Source: Nitrosomonadales bacterium | GTDB taxonomy: Bacteria > Pseudomonadota > Gammaproteobacteria > Burkholderiales > Gallionellaceae | Length of the DNA: 64,000 bases | Direction: 5' to 3' | Assembly (NCBI GenBank): GCA_016214695.1 | Contig: JACRNY010000006.1 | Coordinates: 1 to 64,000, forward strand | Part shown: positions 21,144-32,199 of the stretch, in pieces | Layout: each line of letters begins with the position of its first letter | How positions within the stretch are numbered: the stretch's first letter is position 1 | Notes under the pieces: model-generated | What the model saw: only the letters and a program-made list of their open reading frames with translations | Database searches by the model: none | What the model was told of the DNA's origin: nothing | Program-made: the position numbers and the translations under genes

Positions 21144-22175
21144 ATGAACCAGGACTGGCAGAACTTCCTCACCACCCAGGGCGCACAGATGCAGGACGGC
21201 ATCGTGCAGCATTTCGGCGCTGCCGCCGCGGAACGTGCCGCAGCGCGCGACGGCACGGTGCTGTGCGATCTGTCGCAATTCGGCGTGATCAGGGTCTCGG
21301 GCGAGGAAGCGCAGGGTTTCCTGCACAACCTGTTCAGCAGCGACGTGAACGCGCTCACCCCGCAGCACGCCCTGCCCAGCAGCTTCAACACCGCCAAGGG
21401 CCGCGCGCTGGCGACCTTCCTGATCTGGCGCAACCCGAACGAATTCTTCCTGCAGCTGCCGCAAAGCCTGCTCGCGCCCATCCAGAAGAAGCTCACCATG
21501 TACGTGCTGCGCGCCAAGGTGAAGATAGCGAACGCAAGCGACGACACCGTCTGCCTCGGACTGGCCGGCGGCGATGCCGCCGCCCTGCTGCTGAAGCATT
21601 TTCCGGCTGTTCCGCAGGAAGCGCTGGATGCGGTGCAACACGATGACATCTCCCTGATCCGCCTCGACGCGAACCGCTTCCTGCTCGCCACCTCGCCGCA
21701 ACAGGCCGCCGCGCTATGGCAAAAGCTCACTACCGGGGCAAGTCCGGCCGGATCGCCCTGCTGGGACTGGCTCAACATCCGCGCCGGTATCCCCGTCATC
21801 CTGCCGCAGACGCAGGAGGCCTTCGTGCCGCAGATGGTCAATCTCGAACTCATCGGGGCGGTGAACTTCAAGAAAGGTTGTTATCCGGGGCAGGAGATCG
21901 TTGCGCGCATGCACTATCTCGGCAAACCGAAGCGGCGCATGTACCTCGCGCATGTCGTGACCGACACCGCCCCGCAAGCGGGTGACGAGCTGTTCAGCAT
22001 GGAGGTCGAAGGACAGGCATGCGGCCTGGTCGCCAATGCCGCGGCGGCGCCGGGCGGCGGCTATGACGTGCTGGCCGTGGTGCAGATCGCCAGCCACGAC
22101 ACCTTCCCGGTGCATCTGGGCGCGCTCACCGGTGCGCGTCTGCAGTTCCAGCCGCTGCCTTATCCCGTCCCGTGA
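21144..22175 (+). CDS. ygfZ: Folate-binding protein YgfZ/GcvT-like (Fe-S cluster maintenance)
   Basis: 343 residues from ATG 21144. The YgfZ signature KGCYPGQEIVARMHYLGKPKR is visible near residue 250 and separates it from glycine-cleavage GcvT. YgfZ uses tetrahydrofolate and helps maintain certain Fe-S enzymes such as MiaB. The gene is divergent from the binding-protein gene and overlaps the next gene by 4 bp (GTGA). Confidence 0.93.
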   Translation: MNQDWQNFLTTQGAQMQDGIVQHFGAAAAERAAARDGTVLCDLSQFGVIRVSGEEAQGFLHNLFSSDVNALTPQHALPSSFNTAKGRALATFLIWRNPNEFFLQLPQSLLAPIQKKLTMYVLRAKVKIANASDDTVCLGLAGGDAAALLLKHFPAVPQEALDAVQHDDISLIRLDANRFLLATSPQQAAALWQKLTTGASPAGSPCWDWLNIRAGIPVILPQTQEAFVPQMVNLELIGAVNFKKGCYPGQEIVARMHYLGKPKRRMYLAHVVTDTAPQAGDELFSMEVEGQACGLVANAAAAPGGGYDVLAVVQIASHDTFPVHLGALTGARLQFQPLPYPVP

Positions 22176-22840
22176 ACCTGCCCGCCAGTCTGTTCACGGA
22201 AGACTGGTTATGGCTGACCAACGCGGTCTTTGCATATTTCCTGTACCGCGCCCTGCGCGGCGCGCCTTGGCGCAAGCTGCTCGACAACGACATCATGGTC
22301 CACGCGCTGGTGGGATTGCTCGTCGGCGCATTCATATTCTGGCAGTTCAACGCCGGCATCCGCCCCGGCTTCAACTTCCACATCCTCGGCTCGACCTTGT
22401 TCATGCTGATGTTCGGCTGGCAGATCGCCACCGCCTCCATCACCCTGATCATGCTCGTCACCTGGCTGTATGCGGATATCGGCCTGATCACGCTCGGCGT
22501 GAACGGCCTGCTGATGATCGCCATCCCGGTGCTGTTCAGCGAATGGCTGTTGCGCTTCAGCAAAAAGAACCTGCCGAAGAACCTGTTCCTGTTCGTGTTG
22601 TGGAACGGTTTCCTGTGCGGGGCGTTCGGCATCATGCTGAACGTACTGGCGACCACGCTGATCCTGCTGTTCCTGAGCCATTACAGCTGGGGGGAGATCC
22701 AGCATCATTATCTCGTCGCCACACCCATCATCATGCTCACCGAAGCCTTTGTGACGGGCATGCTGATCACCTCTTTCACCGTATTCGAACCGCGGGCGGT
22801 GATGAATTTCAGCGACGAAGAATATATAAACGGGAAATGA
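22172..22840 (+). CDS. Energy-coupling-factor permease-like membrane protein (CbiM family)
   Basis: 222 residues with about six or seven hydrophobic helices. The pattern NFHILGSTLFMLMFGWQIA and the C-terminal EAFVTGMLITSFTVFEPRAV resemble the CbiM/NikM-like predicted permeases (COG3235 type). It starts with GTG overlapping the ygfZ stop. Cognate ATPase and T-component genes are not adjacent, so the substrate (nickel, cobalt or other) is undetermined. Confidence 0.7.
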   Translation: MNLPASLFTEDWLWLTNAVFAYFLYRALRGAPWRKLLDNDIMVHALVGLLVGAFIFWQFNAGIRPGFNFHILGSTLFMLMFGWQIATASITLIMLVTWLYADIGLITLGVNGLLMIAIPVLFSEWLLRFSKKNLPKNLFLFVLWNGFLCGAFGIMLNVLATTLILLFLSHYSWGEIQHHYLVATPIIMLTEAFVTGMLITSFTVFEPRAVMNFSDEEYINGK

Positions 22841-22841
22841 A

Positions 22842-23279
22842 CTAACGGGGCTTGAGCTTGAGCTTCATTTTCTTGTGCGGCATGCCGGCATCCATGAATT
22901 CCTTGCCGGATTCGACAAAACCGAACAGATGGTAGAACGGCAAGGCCTGCACCTGCGCATCCACATCCACTTGCTTGAGCCCGCGTGCGCGGGCTTCATC
23001 GAGCAGTGCTTCCATGATCGCCGTGCCCACGCGCTTGTTGCGCCACTCCGGCAACACCGCGATGCGGCCGATATGCCCGTTCGGCAGGATGCGCCCGCAA
23101 CCGATGGCATCGCCGTTGAGGCTCAGGGCCAGGGCATGGCGGCTGCCGCCGTCCATGTCGTCCCACTCCAGCTCTTCCGGGACATTCTGCTCGCGGATGA
23201 ACACCGCCTCGCGTATGGCTCGCAACAATGGCTCGCCATCGTGCCAACTGACCAGACTGACTGTGAAAGGGTTGCTCAT
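22842..23279 (-). CDS. GNAT family N-acetyltransferase
   Basis: 145 residues from ATG 23279, which has a good Shine-Dalgarno (AAGGAGGGCAG). The acetyl-CoA-binding motif A is visible as IGRIAVLPEWRNKRVGTAIM, with a C-terminal FYHLFGFVESGKEF typical of ElaA-like GNATs. The substrate is unknown. It lies convergent with the CbiM-like gene (1-bp gap) and 11 bp after the L,D-transpeptidase in the same direction. Confidence 0.88.
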   Translation of the reverse strand: MSNPFTVSLVSWHDGEPLLRAIREAVFIREQNVPEELEWDDMDGGSRHALALSLNGDAIGCGRILPNGHIGRIAVLPEWRNKRVGTAIMEALLDEARARGLKQVDVDAQVQALPFYHLFGFVESGKEFMDAGMPHKKMKLKLKPR

Positions 23280-23290
23280 GCTGCCCTCCT

Positions 23291-25067
<1,777 letters not shown>

Positions 25068-25135
25068 ACCCTCCAATTTGCGCTTGCCTAACCGCCCGAT
25101 TTTGACAACAATGGAGCCAGTAACCGGAGCCTTTA

Positions 25136-25591
25136 ATGTCAATACAAGCTGTAGCCGATTTCACCCTTCCCGCCACAGGCAGTGTCGATTTCACGCTCTA
25201 CCCCATCCACAGCAAATCGCTGGTGATCTATTTCTACCCCAAGGACAGCACACCGGGCTGCACCACCGAGGCGCAGCAGTTCCGCGACCTGTACGACAAG
25301 TTCCGGGAAGCGGGCTGCGAGATCGTCGGCATCTCGCGCGACAGCATCAAATCGCATGAGACTTTCAAATCCCGTTTCACGCTGCCGTTCGCGCTGCTCT
25401 CCGATGCGGAGGAGAAGGTCTGCACCCAGTTCGCCGTGATGAAACAGAAGAAAATGTACGGCAAGGATGTACGCGGTATCGAGCGCAGCACTTTCGTACT
25501 CGACAGCAAGGGCATCATCCGCAAGGAATGGCGCGGCCTCAAGGCGGACGGCCACGCAGAAGAAGTACTCGCCTTTGTCCAAACTTTGTAA
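25136..25591 (+). CDS. bcp: Thioredoxin-dependent thiol peroxidase (PrxQ/Bcp)
   Basis: 151 residues. The peroxidatic cysteine is Cys42 in YPKDSTPGCTTEAQQF. The position five residues later, a resolving Cys in many Bcp proteins, is not Cys here, so it is of the type that resolves elsewhere or with another thiol. Its role is reduction of hydroperoxides in the cytoplasm. It is followed after 12 bp by the PhoH gene, likely cotranscribed. Confidence 0.93.
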   Translation: MSIQAVADFTLPATGSVDFTLYPIHSKSLVIYFYPKDSTPGCTTEAQQFRDLYDKFREAGCEIVGISRDSIKSHETFKSRFTLPFALLSDAEEKVCTQFAVMKQKKMYGKDVRGIERSTFVLDSKGIIRKEWRGLKADGHAEEVLAFVQTL

Positions 25592-25603
25592 CCAGGGAAC
25601 GAC

Positions 25604-27010
25604 ATGAACGCAAGCAACGCAACGCCTGACACCAAACTCTTCGTGCTGGACACCAACGTGCTGATGCACGACCCGACCAGCCTGTTCCGCTTCGAGGAAC
25701 ACGATGTCTATCTGCCCATGTTCGTGCTCGAAGAACTGGACAACAACAAGAAGGGCATGACGGAAGTGGCGCGCAACGCGCGTCAGGCCAGCCGTTTCCT
25801 CGACAACCTGGTGAGCCTGTGCGAGGAGAGCATCAGCGAAGGCGTGGCGCTGAATGCGCTGGGCAACAAGAACGCGACCGGACGCCTGTTCCTGCAGACC
25901 GAGTTCATCAGCAACCCGCTGCCGGAGACGCTGGCACACGGCAAGGCCGACAACGCCATCCTCGGCGTGGTCGCCCACCTGCACAACCAGCACCACAAGC
26001 GCCAGATCGCACTGGTCTCCAAAGACATCAACATGCGCATCAAGGCCCGTGCACTCGGACTGCTGGCGCAGGACTACTTCAACGACAAGGTGCTGGAAGA
26101 CACCGACCTGCTCTACAGCGGCGTGCGCGAGCTGAAACCGGACTTCTGGGACAAGAACGGCAAGGACATGGTGTCCGGCACGCAGGGCGGCCATACCTTC
26201 TACAACATCAAGGGACCGGATTGCCGCGACCTGCTGGTGAACGAGTTCGTCTTCCAGGACGACGCCAGCAATCCCTTCCTCGCCGTGGTCGCCGCACAGG
26301 ACGACAACACCGCCACCCTGCGCACGCTCACCGACTACACCCATACCAAAAATGCGATCTGGGGCATCACCGCACGCAACCGCGAGCAGAACTTCGTGCT
26401 CAACCTGCTGATGAACCCGGAGATCGATTTCGTCACGCTGCTGGGCCAGGCCGGCACCGGCAAGACCCTGCTCACACTGGCCGCCGGCCTGATGCAGGTG
26501 CTGGAACACAAGATCTATTCCGAGATCATCATGACCCGCGTCACCGTGTCGGTAGGCGAGGACATCGGCTTCCTGCCGGGTACCGAGGAAGAGAAGATGT
26601 CGCCGTGGATGGGTGCGCTGGACGACAACCTCGACGTGCTGAACAAATCCGACGACGAAGGCGGCGAATGGGGCCGCGCCGCCACGCGCGACCTGATCCG
26701 CAGCCGCATCAAGATCAAGTCGCTCAACTTCATGCGCGGCCGCACCTTCCTCAACAAGTATCTGATCATCGACGAGGCGCAGAACCTGACACCCAAGCAG
26801 ATGAAGACGCTGATCACCCGCGCCGGCCCCGGCACCAAGGTGGTGTGTCTGGGCAACATCGCGCAGATCGACACGCCCTACCTCACCGAAGGCAGCTCCG
26901 GCCTGACTTACGTGGTCGACCGTTTCAAGGGCTGGGCGCACAGCGGCCATGTCACGCTGCAGCGCGGCGAGCGTTCACGCCTGGCCGACCATGCCGGCGA
27001 GGTGCTGTGA
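25604..27010 (+). CDS. PhoH family ATPase with N-terminal PIN domain
   Basis: 468 residues. An N-terminal PIN nuclease domain (about 1-150; KLFVLDTNVLMHDPTSL, ALVSKDINMRIKA) is fused to a PhoH ATPase (about 240-460; Walker A GQAGTGKTLL; Walker B YLIIDEAQNLTP). PIN-PhoH proteins are thought to be ATP-dependent RNA-processing enzymes linked to toxin-like PIN nucleases. The stop overlaps the next gene by 4 bp (GTGA). Confidence 0.94.
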   Translation: MNASNATPDTKLFVLDTNVLMHDPTSLFRFEEHDVYLPMFVLEELDNNKKGMTEVARNARQASRFLDNLVSLCEESISEGVALNALGNKNATGRLFLQTEFISNPLPETLAHGKADNAILGVVAHLHNQHHKRQIALVSKDINMRIKARALGLLAQDYFNDKVLEDTDLLYSGVRELKPDFWDKNGKDMVSGTQGGHTFYNIKGPDCRDLLVNEFVFQDDASNPFLAVVAAQDDNTATLRTLTDYTHTKNAIWGITARNREQNFVLNLLMNPEIDFVTLLGQAGTGKTLLTLAAGLMQVLEHKIYSEIIMTRVTVSVGEDIGFLPGTEEEKMSPWMGALDDNLDVLNKSDDEGGEWGRAATRDLIRSRIKIKSLNFMRGRTFLNKYLIIDEAQNLTPKQMKTLITRAGPGTKVVCLGNIAQIDTPYLTEGSSGLTYVVDRFKGWAHSGHVTLQRGERSRLADHAGEVL

Positions 27011-27621
27011 AGCTGATCGGTTCCAACACCAGCCCCTACGTGCGCAAAGCACGTCTGGTGCTGCTGGAAAAGGGCATTGCGCATACCTACCTGGTCGATC
27101 CGCCCAGCGACCCGAACAGTGAGGTCTACCGCGTCAACCCGCTGGGGCGCATCCCCGCCCTCATCCTTGACGACGATACCTGCGTATTCGATTCGCCGGT
27201 CATCGCCGAATACGCCGACACACTCAACGACACGCCCGTCCTCATCCCGCGCCACGATGCACTGGCGCGCATGCGCGTGAAACGCTGGGAAGCGCTGGCC
27301 GACGGCATCATGGATTCCGCCATCGTGGTGCGCAACGAAGTGTTGCGCCCCGCAGAGATGCAGCTCGCCGCCACGCTGGAGCTGCACAACGGTGCCATCA
27401 CGCGCACGCTTGAACATGTCGCCGCACAACTCGGACAACGCGAGTGGTGCGAAGGCGACAGCATCACGCTGGCCGACCTCGCACTGACGAGCGCACTGGC
27501 CTATCTCGACCTGCGCCAGTCTGAGCGCGACTGGCGCGGTACACACCCCAACCTCGCCGCCTGGTTCAAGCGCATGAGCGCGCGTCCCGGCGTGCACACT
27601 TCACTGGCAGACAACAAATGA
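27007..27621 (+). CDS. Glutathione S-transferase family protein
   Basis: 204 residues from the GTG at 27007, which overlaps the phoH stop. A thioredoxin-fold N-terminal domain (KLIGSNTSPYVRKARLVLLEKGI, NPLGRIPAL, FDSPVIAEY) is followed by an all-helical C-terminal domain (GDSITLADLAL). A Ser in SPYVRK is the likely catalytic residue. The substrate is unknown. It sits in a dense run with msrB, suggesting an oxidative-stress-related operon with prxQ. Confidence 0.92.
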   Translation: MKLIGSNTSPYVRKARLVLLEKGIAHTYLVDPPSDPNSEVYRVNPLGRIPALILDDDTCVFDSPVIAEYADTLNDTPVLIPRHDALARMRVKRWEALADGIMDSAIVVRNEVLRPAEMQLAATLELHNGAITRTLEHVAAQLGQREWCEGDSITLADLALTSALAYLDLRQSERDWRGTHPNLAAWFKRMSARPGVHTSLADNK

Positions 27622-28010
27622 GCGAGATCGACAAATCCGACGCAGAGTGGCAGGAAGAGCTGACACCGGAACAATACGAGGTCTGCCGCAAATGCGGCAC
27701 CGAACCCGCCTTCACCGGCGAATACTGGGACTGCAACGACATCGGCATCTACCGCTGCGTGTGCTGCGGCGCACCGCTGTTCGATTCCGAGACCAAATAC
27801 GAATCCGGCACCGGCTGGCCCAGCTTCTGGCAACCCATAGACGAAGAGGCCCTCCTCTACAACGAAGACGACCCGCTCGGTCTCGGCCGCATCGAGGTCT
27901 GTTGCGCCGCCTGCGGCTCCCATCTCGGCCATGTGTTCGAGGACGGCCCCGATCCCACCGGGCTGCGCTACTGCATCAACTCGACTTCCCTGGCATTAGA
28001 CAGAAAATAA
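27618..28010 (+). CDS. msrB: Peptide-methionine (R)-S-oxide reductase MsrB
   Basis: 130 residues. It reduces methionine-R-sulfoxide. Two CxxC zinc pairs (CRKCG and CCAACG) and the catalytic Cys in [12 protein letters not shown] are present, along with [10 protein letters not shown]. The start overlaps the GST stop by 4 bp. No signal peptide, so it is the cytoplasmic form. Confidence 0.96.
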   Translation: MSEIDKSDAEWQEELTPEQYEVCRKCGTEPAFTGEYWDCNDIGIYRCVCCGAPLFDSETKYESGTGWPSFWQPIDEEALLYNEDDPLGLGRIEVCCAACGSHLGHVFEDGPDPTGLRYCINSTSLALDRK

Positions 28011-28011
28011 A

Positions 28012-28566
28012 ATGAAACTGCTGTTCGACCTCTTCCCCGTCATCCTCTTCTTCGCCGTGTTCAAGTTCGCCGGCATGTTCGCCGCCACTGCGGCCGCCAT
28101 CGTTGCCACCTTCGTGCAGGTCGGCTGGGTGAAATACCGCCACGGCAAGGTCGATACCATGCTGTGGGTCAGCCTGGGCATCATCACCGTGTTCGGCGGC
28201 GCCACCCTGCTGCTGCACGACGAGACCTTCATCAAGTGGAAGCCCACGGTGCTGTACTGGTTCTTCTCCGCCGCCTTGCTGTTCGCCCCTATCCTGTTCA
28301 AGAAGAATCTGATGCGCGCGCTGCTGGAAGAAAAGATCACCTTGCCCGACCCGGTATGGGGCAAGGTCAATCTCGCCTGGGCCGCCTTCTTCGCCGTGCT
28401 CGGCCTGCTCAACATCTATGTCGCCTATACCTTTTCCACCGATGCCTGGGTCAACTTCAAACTGTTCGGCGCCACCGGATTGATGCTGGTGTTCATCTTC
28501 GGACAGGCCGCGATGCTGGCCAAATATGTGGAAGAAGACCAGGAAAACAAAAAGAAAGGCCAATGA
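28012..28566 (+). CDS. yciB: Inner-membrane septation protein YciB/IspZ
   Basis: 184 residues with about five membrane helices. The N-terminus [20 protein letters not shown] and the C-terminal [20 protein letters not shown] are typical. YciB affects cell envelope synthesis and division in enterobacteria. It starts one base after msrB ends and overlaps the YciI gene by 4 bp; the yciB-yciI pairing is conserved in many proteobacteria. Confidence 0.94.
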   Translation: MKLLFDLFPVILFFAVFKFAGMFAATAAAIVATFVQVGWVKYRHGKVDTMLWVSLGIITVFGGATLLLHDETFIKWKPTVLYWFFSAALLFAPILFKKNLMRALLEEKITLPDPVWGKVNLAWAAFFAVLGLLNIYVAYTFSTDAWVNFKLFGATGLMLVFIFGQAAMLAKYVEEDQENKKKGQ

Positions 28567-28868
28567 TGTTGTACGCCATCTTCGGTAACGACGTGCCCGA
28601 CAGCCTGGAAAAACGCAAAGGTGCACGACCCGCGCATCTGGCGCGCCTGCAAACCCTGCAGGATGAAGGCCGCCTGCTGCTGGCCGGTCCTTTCCCGGCA
28701 GTGGATGCCATCGACCCCGGAGCGGCCGGTTTCAGCGGCAGCCTCATCGTGGCCGAGTTCGCCTCGCTGACGGAAGCCGAAGCATGGGCCGCCGCTGACC
28801 CGTATGTAGCAGCAGGCGTCTATGCACAGGTTGCCGTTCGTCCGTTCCGCAAAGTATTTCCCGCCTGA
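28563..28868 (+). CDS. YciI family protein
   Basis: 101 residues from ATG 28563 (the next codon is also ATG). The YciI fold (ferredoxin-like) is indicated by [38 protein letters not shown] and the DPYVAAGVY segment with its conserved Asp-Pro. The function is not established for most members. It overlaps yciB and is the last gene before the parvulin promoter. Confidence 0.9.
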   Translation: MMLYAIFGNDVPDSLEKRKGARPAHLARLQTLQDEGRLLLAGPFPAVDAIDPGAAGFSGSLIVAEFASLTEAEAWAAADPYVAAGVYAQVAVRPFRKVFPA

Positions 28869-28872
28869 GCCG

Positions 28873-28881
28873 TGCTATATT
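28873..28881 (+). promoter_or_regulatory. Extended -10 promoter of the parvulin gene
   Basis: TGC-TATATT is an extended -10 box, 53 bp before the ATG at 28934. No clear -35 box is seen, as is common for extended -10 promoters. Confidence 0.5.
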
Positions 28882-28933
28882 GCGCCTCGGGTATTTTCTG
28901 AACCACCCCAACCAACCTCCAAAGGAAAGAAAC

Positions 28934-29719
28934 ATGCTGAAATTTTCCAAATTCGCTCTGTTGTCGGCATTGCTGGCTTTCGCCGCAGGCGCCCAAGCCG
29001 CCGATGACAAGCCCGAAGTGCTGGTGAACGGCGTATCCATCCCGAAAGCGCGCGTCGATCTGCGCGTCAAGTCCGCCGCCCAGCAAGGCCAGCCGGAAAG
29101 CGAAGAGCTGCGCAAGGCGATCCGCGAAGACCTCATCAATCTGGAAGTGATCTCGCAGACCGCCGTCAAGAACGGGCTGGACAAGCAGGGCGACACCGTC
29201 CAGCAACTGGAACTGGCACGCCAATCCATCCTGGCCGGCGCGTTCGTGCAGGACTATGTGAAGAACAACCCTGTCAGCGTCGATGCGATGAAACAGGAAT
29301 ATGAAGCCATGAAGGCGCGCGTCGGCAACAAGGAATTCAAACTGTCGCACATCCTGGTCGAAAGCGAAGACGAGGCCAAGAAGGCCGCTGCAGAGATCAA
29401 GAAAGGCGCCAAGTTCGGCAAGGTCGCCAAGAGCAAGAGCAAGGATCCCGGCTCCAAGGACAACGGCGGCGATCTGGGCTGGGCAGTGCCTTCCAACTTC
29501 GTGCAACCTTTCGCCGAGGCAGTCACCAAGCTCGCCAAGGGCCAGATCAGCGCCCCGGTGCAGACCCAGTTCGGCTGGCACATCATCAAGCTGGAAGACA
29601 CCCGCGAGTTGAAGGTGCCCACATTCGAAGAGATGAAACCGCAACTGGAAAAACGCATGCAACAGCAGGCGATCCAGAAGCTCATCGAAGAGCTGCGCGG
29701 CAAAGCCAAGATCGAGTGA
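28934..29719 (+). CDS. Periplasmic parvulin-type peptidyl-prolyl isomerase
   Basis: 261 residues with a signal peptide (MLKFSKFALLSALLAFAAGAQA-AD). A SurA-N-like helical part (about 25-130) precedes a rotamase domain (about 135-230; SHILVESEDEAKKAA, DNGGDLGWAVPSNFVQPF, QTQFGWHIIKLED). It should help fold exported or outer-membrane proteins. The ribosome-binding site AAAGGAAAG is good. A terminator follows. Confidence 0.93.
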   Translation: MLKFSKFALLSALLAFAAGAQAADDKPEVLVNGVSIPKARVDLRVKSAAQQGQPESEELRKAIREDLINLEVISQTAVKNGLDKQGDTVQQLELARQSILAGAFVQDYVKNNPVSVDAMKQEYEAMKARVGNKEFKLSHILVESEDEAKKAAAEIKKGAKFGKVAKSKSKDPGSKDNGGDLGWAVPSNFVQPFAEAVTKLAKGQISAPVQTQFGWHIIKLEDTRELKVPTFEEMKPQLEKRMQQQAIQKLIEELRGKAKIE

Positions 29720-29736
29720 TCCGTTCCTGATGCAAC

Positions 29737-29768
29737 AAAAAAGGCGACCACAGCGGGTCGCCTTTTTT
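29737..29768. terminator. Bidirectional terminator between parvulin and GGDEF genes
   Basis: GGCGACC (29743-29749) pairs with GGTCGCC (29756-29762), flanked by A-runs on the left and T-runs on the right. It can therefore stop transcription from both convergent genes. Confidence 0.93.
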
Positions 29769-29781
29769 ATTCCCTGCATCC

Positions 29782-31524
29782 TCAGCAATAGGTGTTGGAA
29801 CCGCGGCGTTTGGCCTGGTACATGGCCGCGTCGGCATGTCTCAACAATGGCTCCATTTCTGTGCCATCGTCCGGATAGACAGCGATGCCAAGGCTGGCGG
29901 TCACACTGATCACATGATCGTCGATATCGAACGGCTCGCTCAGTGCGACCAGTATCTTCTCGGCCAGATTGGTGACATCGTCGCGCGAATTCACTTCCGA
30001 GACCAGGATGGCGAATTCATCCCCGCCGAAGCGCGAGACCGTATCGATCTCACGCACCAGCGAGAGGAGCTTGTCCGCCACCGCCACCAGCAAATGATCG
30101 CCCATCTGGTGTCCCAGCCTGTCGTTCACCGGCTTGAACTGGTCGAGATCGATATAGATGACGGCGAACTTCTTGGCATAGCGCCGCGACATGGCCAGCT
30201 GCTGGTTGAAACGGTCGCGGAACAGCAGGCGGTTGGGGAGATTGGTAAGGCAATCGTGTTGCGCCTGGTGCGCGACGGTCTCCTGCTCCGCCTTGCTCAG
30301 CGTGATGTCGGCGAAGATGCCGATCCGGTTGATCGGCCTGCCGTCCTCATCCAGCAAGGTGTGTATCGACAACTTCTCCAGATAGGCGGCACCGTTCTTG
30401 CGGCGGTTCCACACCTCGCCCTGCCAGTGGCCGAGCTCCACCAGCGACTTCCACATGTCCGCATAGAACTCCCGGCTCTGCCGGCCGGAAGCCAGCAGCC
30501 GCGGGTTCTTTCCGATCACATCCTCGCGCGTGTAGCCGGTCAGGGCGGTGAACGCCGGATTGACCTCGAGGATATTGCTGTCGGCATCGGTGATGACAAT
30601 GCCGTCATTGCTCACCGCGAACACCTTGGCATTGAGTGCGAGTCTGTGCATCGTCCTGCGCTGCGCGGAGGAAAGGACAGCCAGCGACATCCCCAGTGCG
30701 GCGATCAGCATCGAGAACATCCAGAAGTTCGCCAAACCGTATTGCGCAAAATCATCCGCGAAGTAGCCTTTATGCAGATAGGCGCTCGCCAATGCCTGCA
30801 ACACGAACAGCAGCTGGATCAGTCCGGTGTTCCTCCTGCCGGTGCGCAGGCCTGCCCAGAACAGCGCGGGGAAGGCCCACGCCAACCCCAAAGGTTGCTC
30901 AAGCTCGACCAGCGGCAAGGACCAGCCGAGAAAGATGTTCTGTCCTATGCAGAATGAAACCGCCCACAACGTGACCATCTCCCACACGCGCTCACGCTTG
31001 AAGAAGCGGGTCTGTCCTCTGGCAAAGACGAGGATGAGCGGCGTGATGAAGGCGACTCCCAGCACATCGGCGCGCCACCAGCGCCACATGACGGCCGCCA
31101 GGTTTTCCGCAACGATGCCGCCGGAAGCCAGCAGGGTGAGTGGACCGAGCGCGGCACTCACGATCGTAGGAATCAGTCCGCCCAGCAGGATGATCATGAA
31201 CAGGTCGCGGACGCGACCCAGGGAAAGATCGACGCGGCCTACCCGGGTGAGCAGCAAATAGCCGATATAGGTTTCCAGCGTGTTGCCGAGCGAGGCACCC
31301 AGGGCATAGAGCAGCGGTGCATCGATCGACACTGCCGCAAGATACTCTGCCAGGAATATCGCCGGCAGGTAGCGCAGCCCGCCCAGCAGCAAGGCAGCCA
31401 AAGCGATGCCGGCCGATGGCCAGAAGATGGTGACACTGCTGCCCGCCGTACCAAAGACCATGCCGAACTCGGCGGCGACAAGATAAGCGACAACTAGAAC
31501 TACAGACCTGACGATGAATGGCAT
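29782..31524 (-). CDS. MASE1-PAS-GGDEF diguanylate cyclase
   Basis: 580 residues from ATG 31524, which has a GAGAGTGAG ribosome-binding site. An N-terminal MASE1 membrane sensor (about 1-290, eight or so helices; FWPSAGIALAALLLGG) is followed by a PAS domain (about 305-415; ITDADSNILEVNPAFTALTG). The C-terminal GGDEF domain (about 420-580) has RFGGDEFAIL intact, and a candidate inhibitory-site arginine lies upstream. It should make c-di-GMP in response to an unknown membrane signal. A good sigma-70 promoter lies upstream at 31595-31623. Confidence 0.93.
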   Translation of the reverse strand: MPFIVRSVVLVVAYLVAAEFGMVFGTAGSSVTIFWPSAGIALAALLLGGLRYLPAIFLAEYLAAVSIDAPLLYALGASLGNTLETYIGYLLLTRVGRVDLSLGRVRDLFMIILLGGLIPTIVSAALGPLTLLASGGIVAENLAAVMWRWWRADVLGVAFITPLILVFARGQTRFFKRERVWEMVTLWAVSFCIGQNIFLGWSLPLVELEQPLGLAWAFPALFWAGLRTGRRNTGLIQLLFVLQALASAYLHKGYFADDFAQYGLANFWMFSMLIAALGMSLAVLSSAQRRTMHRLALNAKVFAVSNDGIVITDADSNILEVNPAFTALTGYTREDVIGKNPRLLASGRQSREFYADMWKSLVELGHWQGEVWNRRKNGAAYLEKLSIHTLLDEDGRPINRIGIFADITLSKAEQETVAHQAQHDCLTNLPNRLLFRDRFNQQLAMSRRYAKKFAVIYIDLDQFKPVNDRLGHQMGDHLLVAVADKLLSLVREIDTVSRFGGDEFAILVSEVNSRDDVTNLAEKILVALSEPFDIDDHVISVTASLGIAVYPDDGTEMEPLLRHADAAMYQAKRRGSNTYC

Positions 31525-31594
31525 CTCACTCTCACGGAACACGTGCGAGCCCCATCCATACTTCTCCCCTTCTGATTATCTTTATTTGGTTCGT

Positions 31595-31623
31595 CTTATA
31601 GGCGGACACCCCATATAAGTCAA
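31595..31623 (-). promoter_or_regulatory. Sigma-70 promoter of the MASE1-GGDEF gene
   Basis: On the minus strand TTGACT (plus 31618-31623) and TATAAG (plus 31595-31600) are separated by exactly 17 bp, about 70 bp before the ATG. Confidence 0.7.
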
Positions 31624-31736
31624 TCATTTACCACAATTCAAGAAGGGGAATTTGCGTGCGCTGTCGCACACAACGAATCAGCGAGCGCCCCCCCGTTCCG
31701 TTCCGACCGACCCCTGGCATAAGCGCTCGATGGCGA

Positions 31737-31765
31737 TTGAATAAGCACTTTTTGAAGCGTATGAT
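31737..31765 (+). promoter_or_regulatory. Sigma-70 promoter of the 128-residue orphan
   Basis: TTGAAT (31737-31742) and TATGAT (31760-31765) are separated by 17 bp. The predicted start of transcription is about 30 nt before the ATG at 31802, and a GGAGGGAAGGA ribosome-binding site lies in that leader. Confidence 0.65.
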
Positions 31766-31801
31766 TTTCCTACAGAAGGTTGAAGCAGGAGGGAAGGAAT
31801 C

Positions 31802-32188
31802 ATGCCAACCGCATCCGCAGTCACATCCGTCACCAGTGGCATGTGGCAACAGATCCGCTCGCAGCAAGCGCAACGTGCGGCCGATCAGGCTTCACAGGTA
31901 GCGCGCGCACTGCAGTCGCAGGCGAGCGATGCCAGAGCCGCTGCGCAACAGGCGCAGGAAAATGCCCGCTCGATCGAGATCAGGGCCAATCAGGCACAAT
32001 CCAAAGCCGATCAGGCCAGCCTGAGTGTCCGCACCGCAGAAACGGTCGGGCAATCACAGTCCCAGATAGCGGAGGTCTACTCCAAACTGCCCGAGATCGT
32101 CGTGCCCGGCAGCACCACGACACAACCCACGAGCGTCACCACAAGCAGCACCGCAAGCGTCGGCACCGTGATCGACACCACCGCCTGA
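31802..32188 (+). CDS. Orphan coiled-coil protein rich in Ala and Gln
   Basis: 128 residues; not recognised. It has no signal peptide. Residues about 12-95 are a continuous helical stretch with heptad-like Ala/Gln/Ser spacing (SQQAQRAADQASQVARALQS, AQQAQENARSIEIRANQAQS), strongly suggesting a coiled coil. The tail is Thr/Ser-rich and disordered (STTTQPTSVTTSSTASV). The strong ribosome-binding site and clear promoter support a real gene. A structural or surface-appendage role is possible, but nothing in the neighbours points to it. Confidence 0.75.
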   Translation: MPTASAVTSVTSGMWQQIRSQQAQRAADQASQVARALQSQASDARAAAQQAQENARSIEIRANQAQSKADQASLSVRTAETVGQSQSQIAEVYSKLPEIVVPGSTTTQPTSVTTSSTASVGTVIDTTA

Positions 32189-32199
32189 GGCACAACGTC

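Noticed and set aside
25139..26950. 603-residue open frame antisense to prxQ and phoH
   Set aside because: It spans two unrelated well-supported genes on the other strand and has no recognisable motif.
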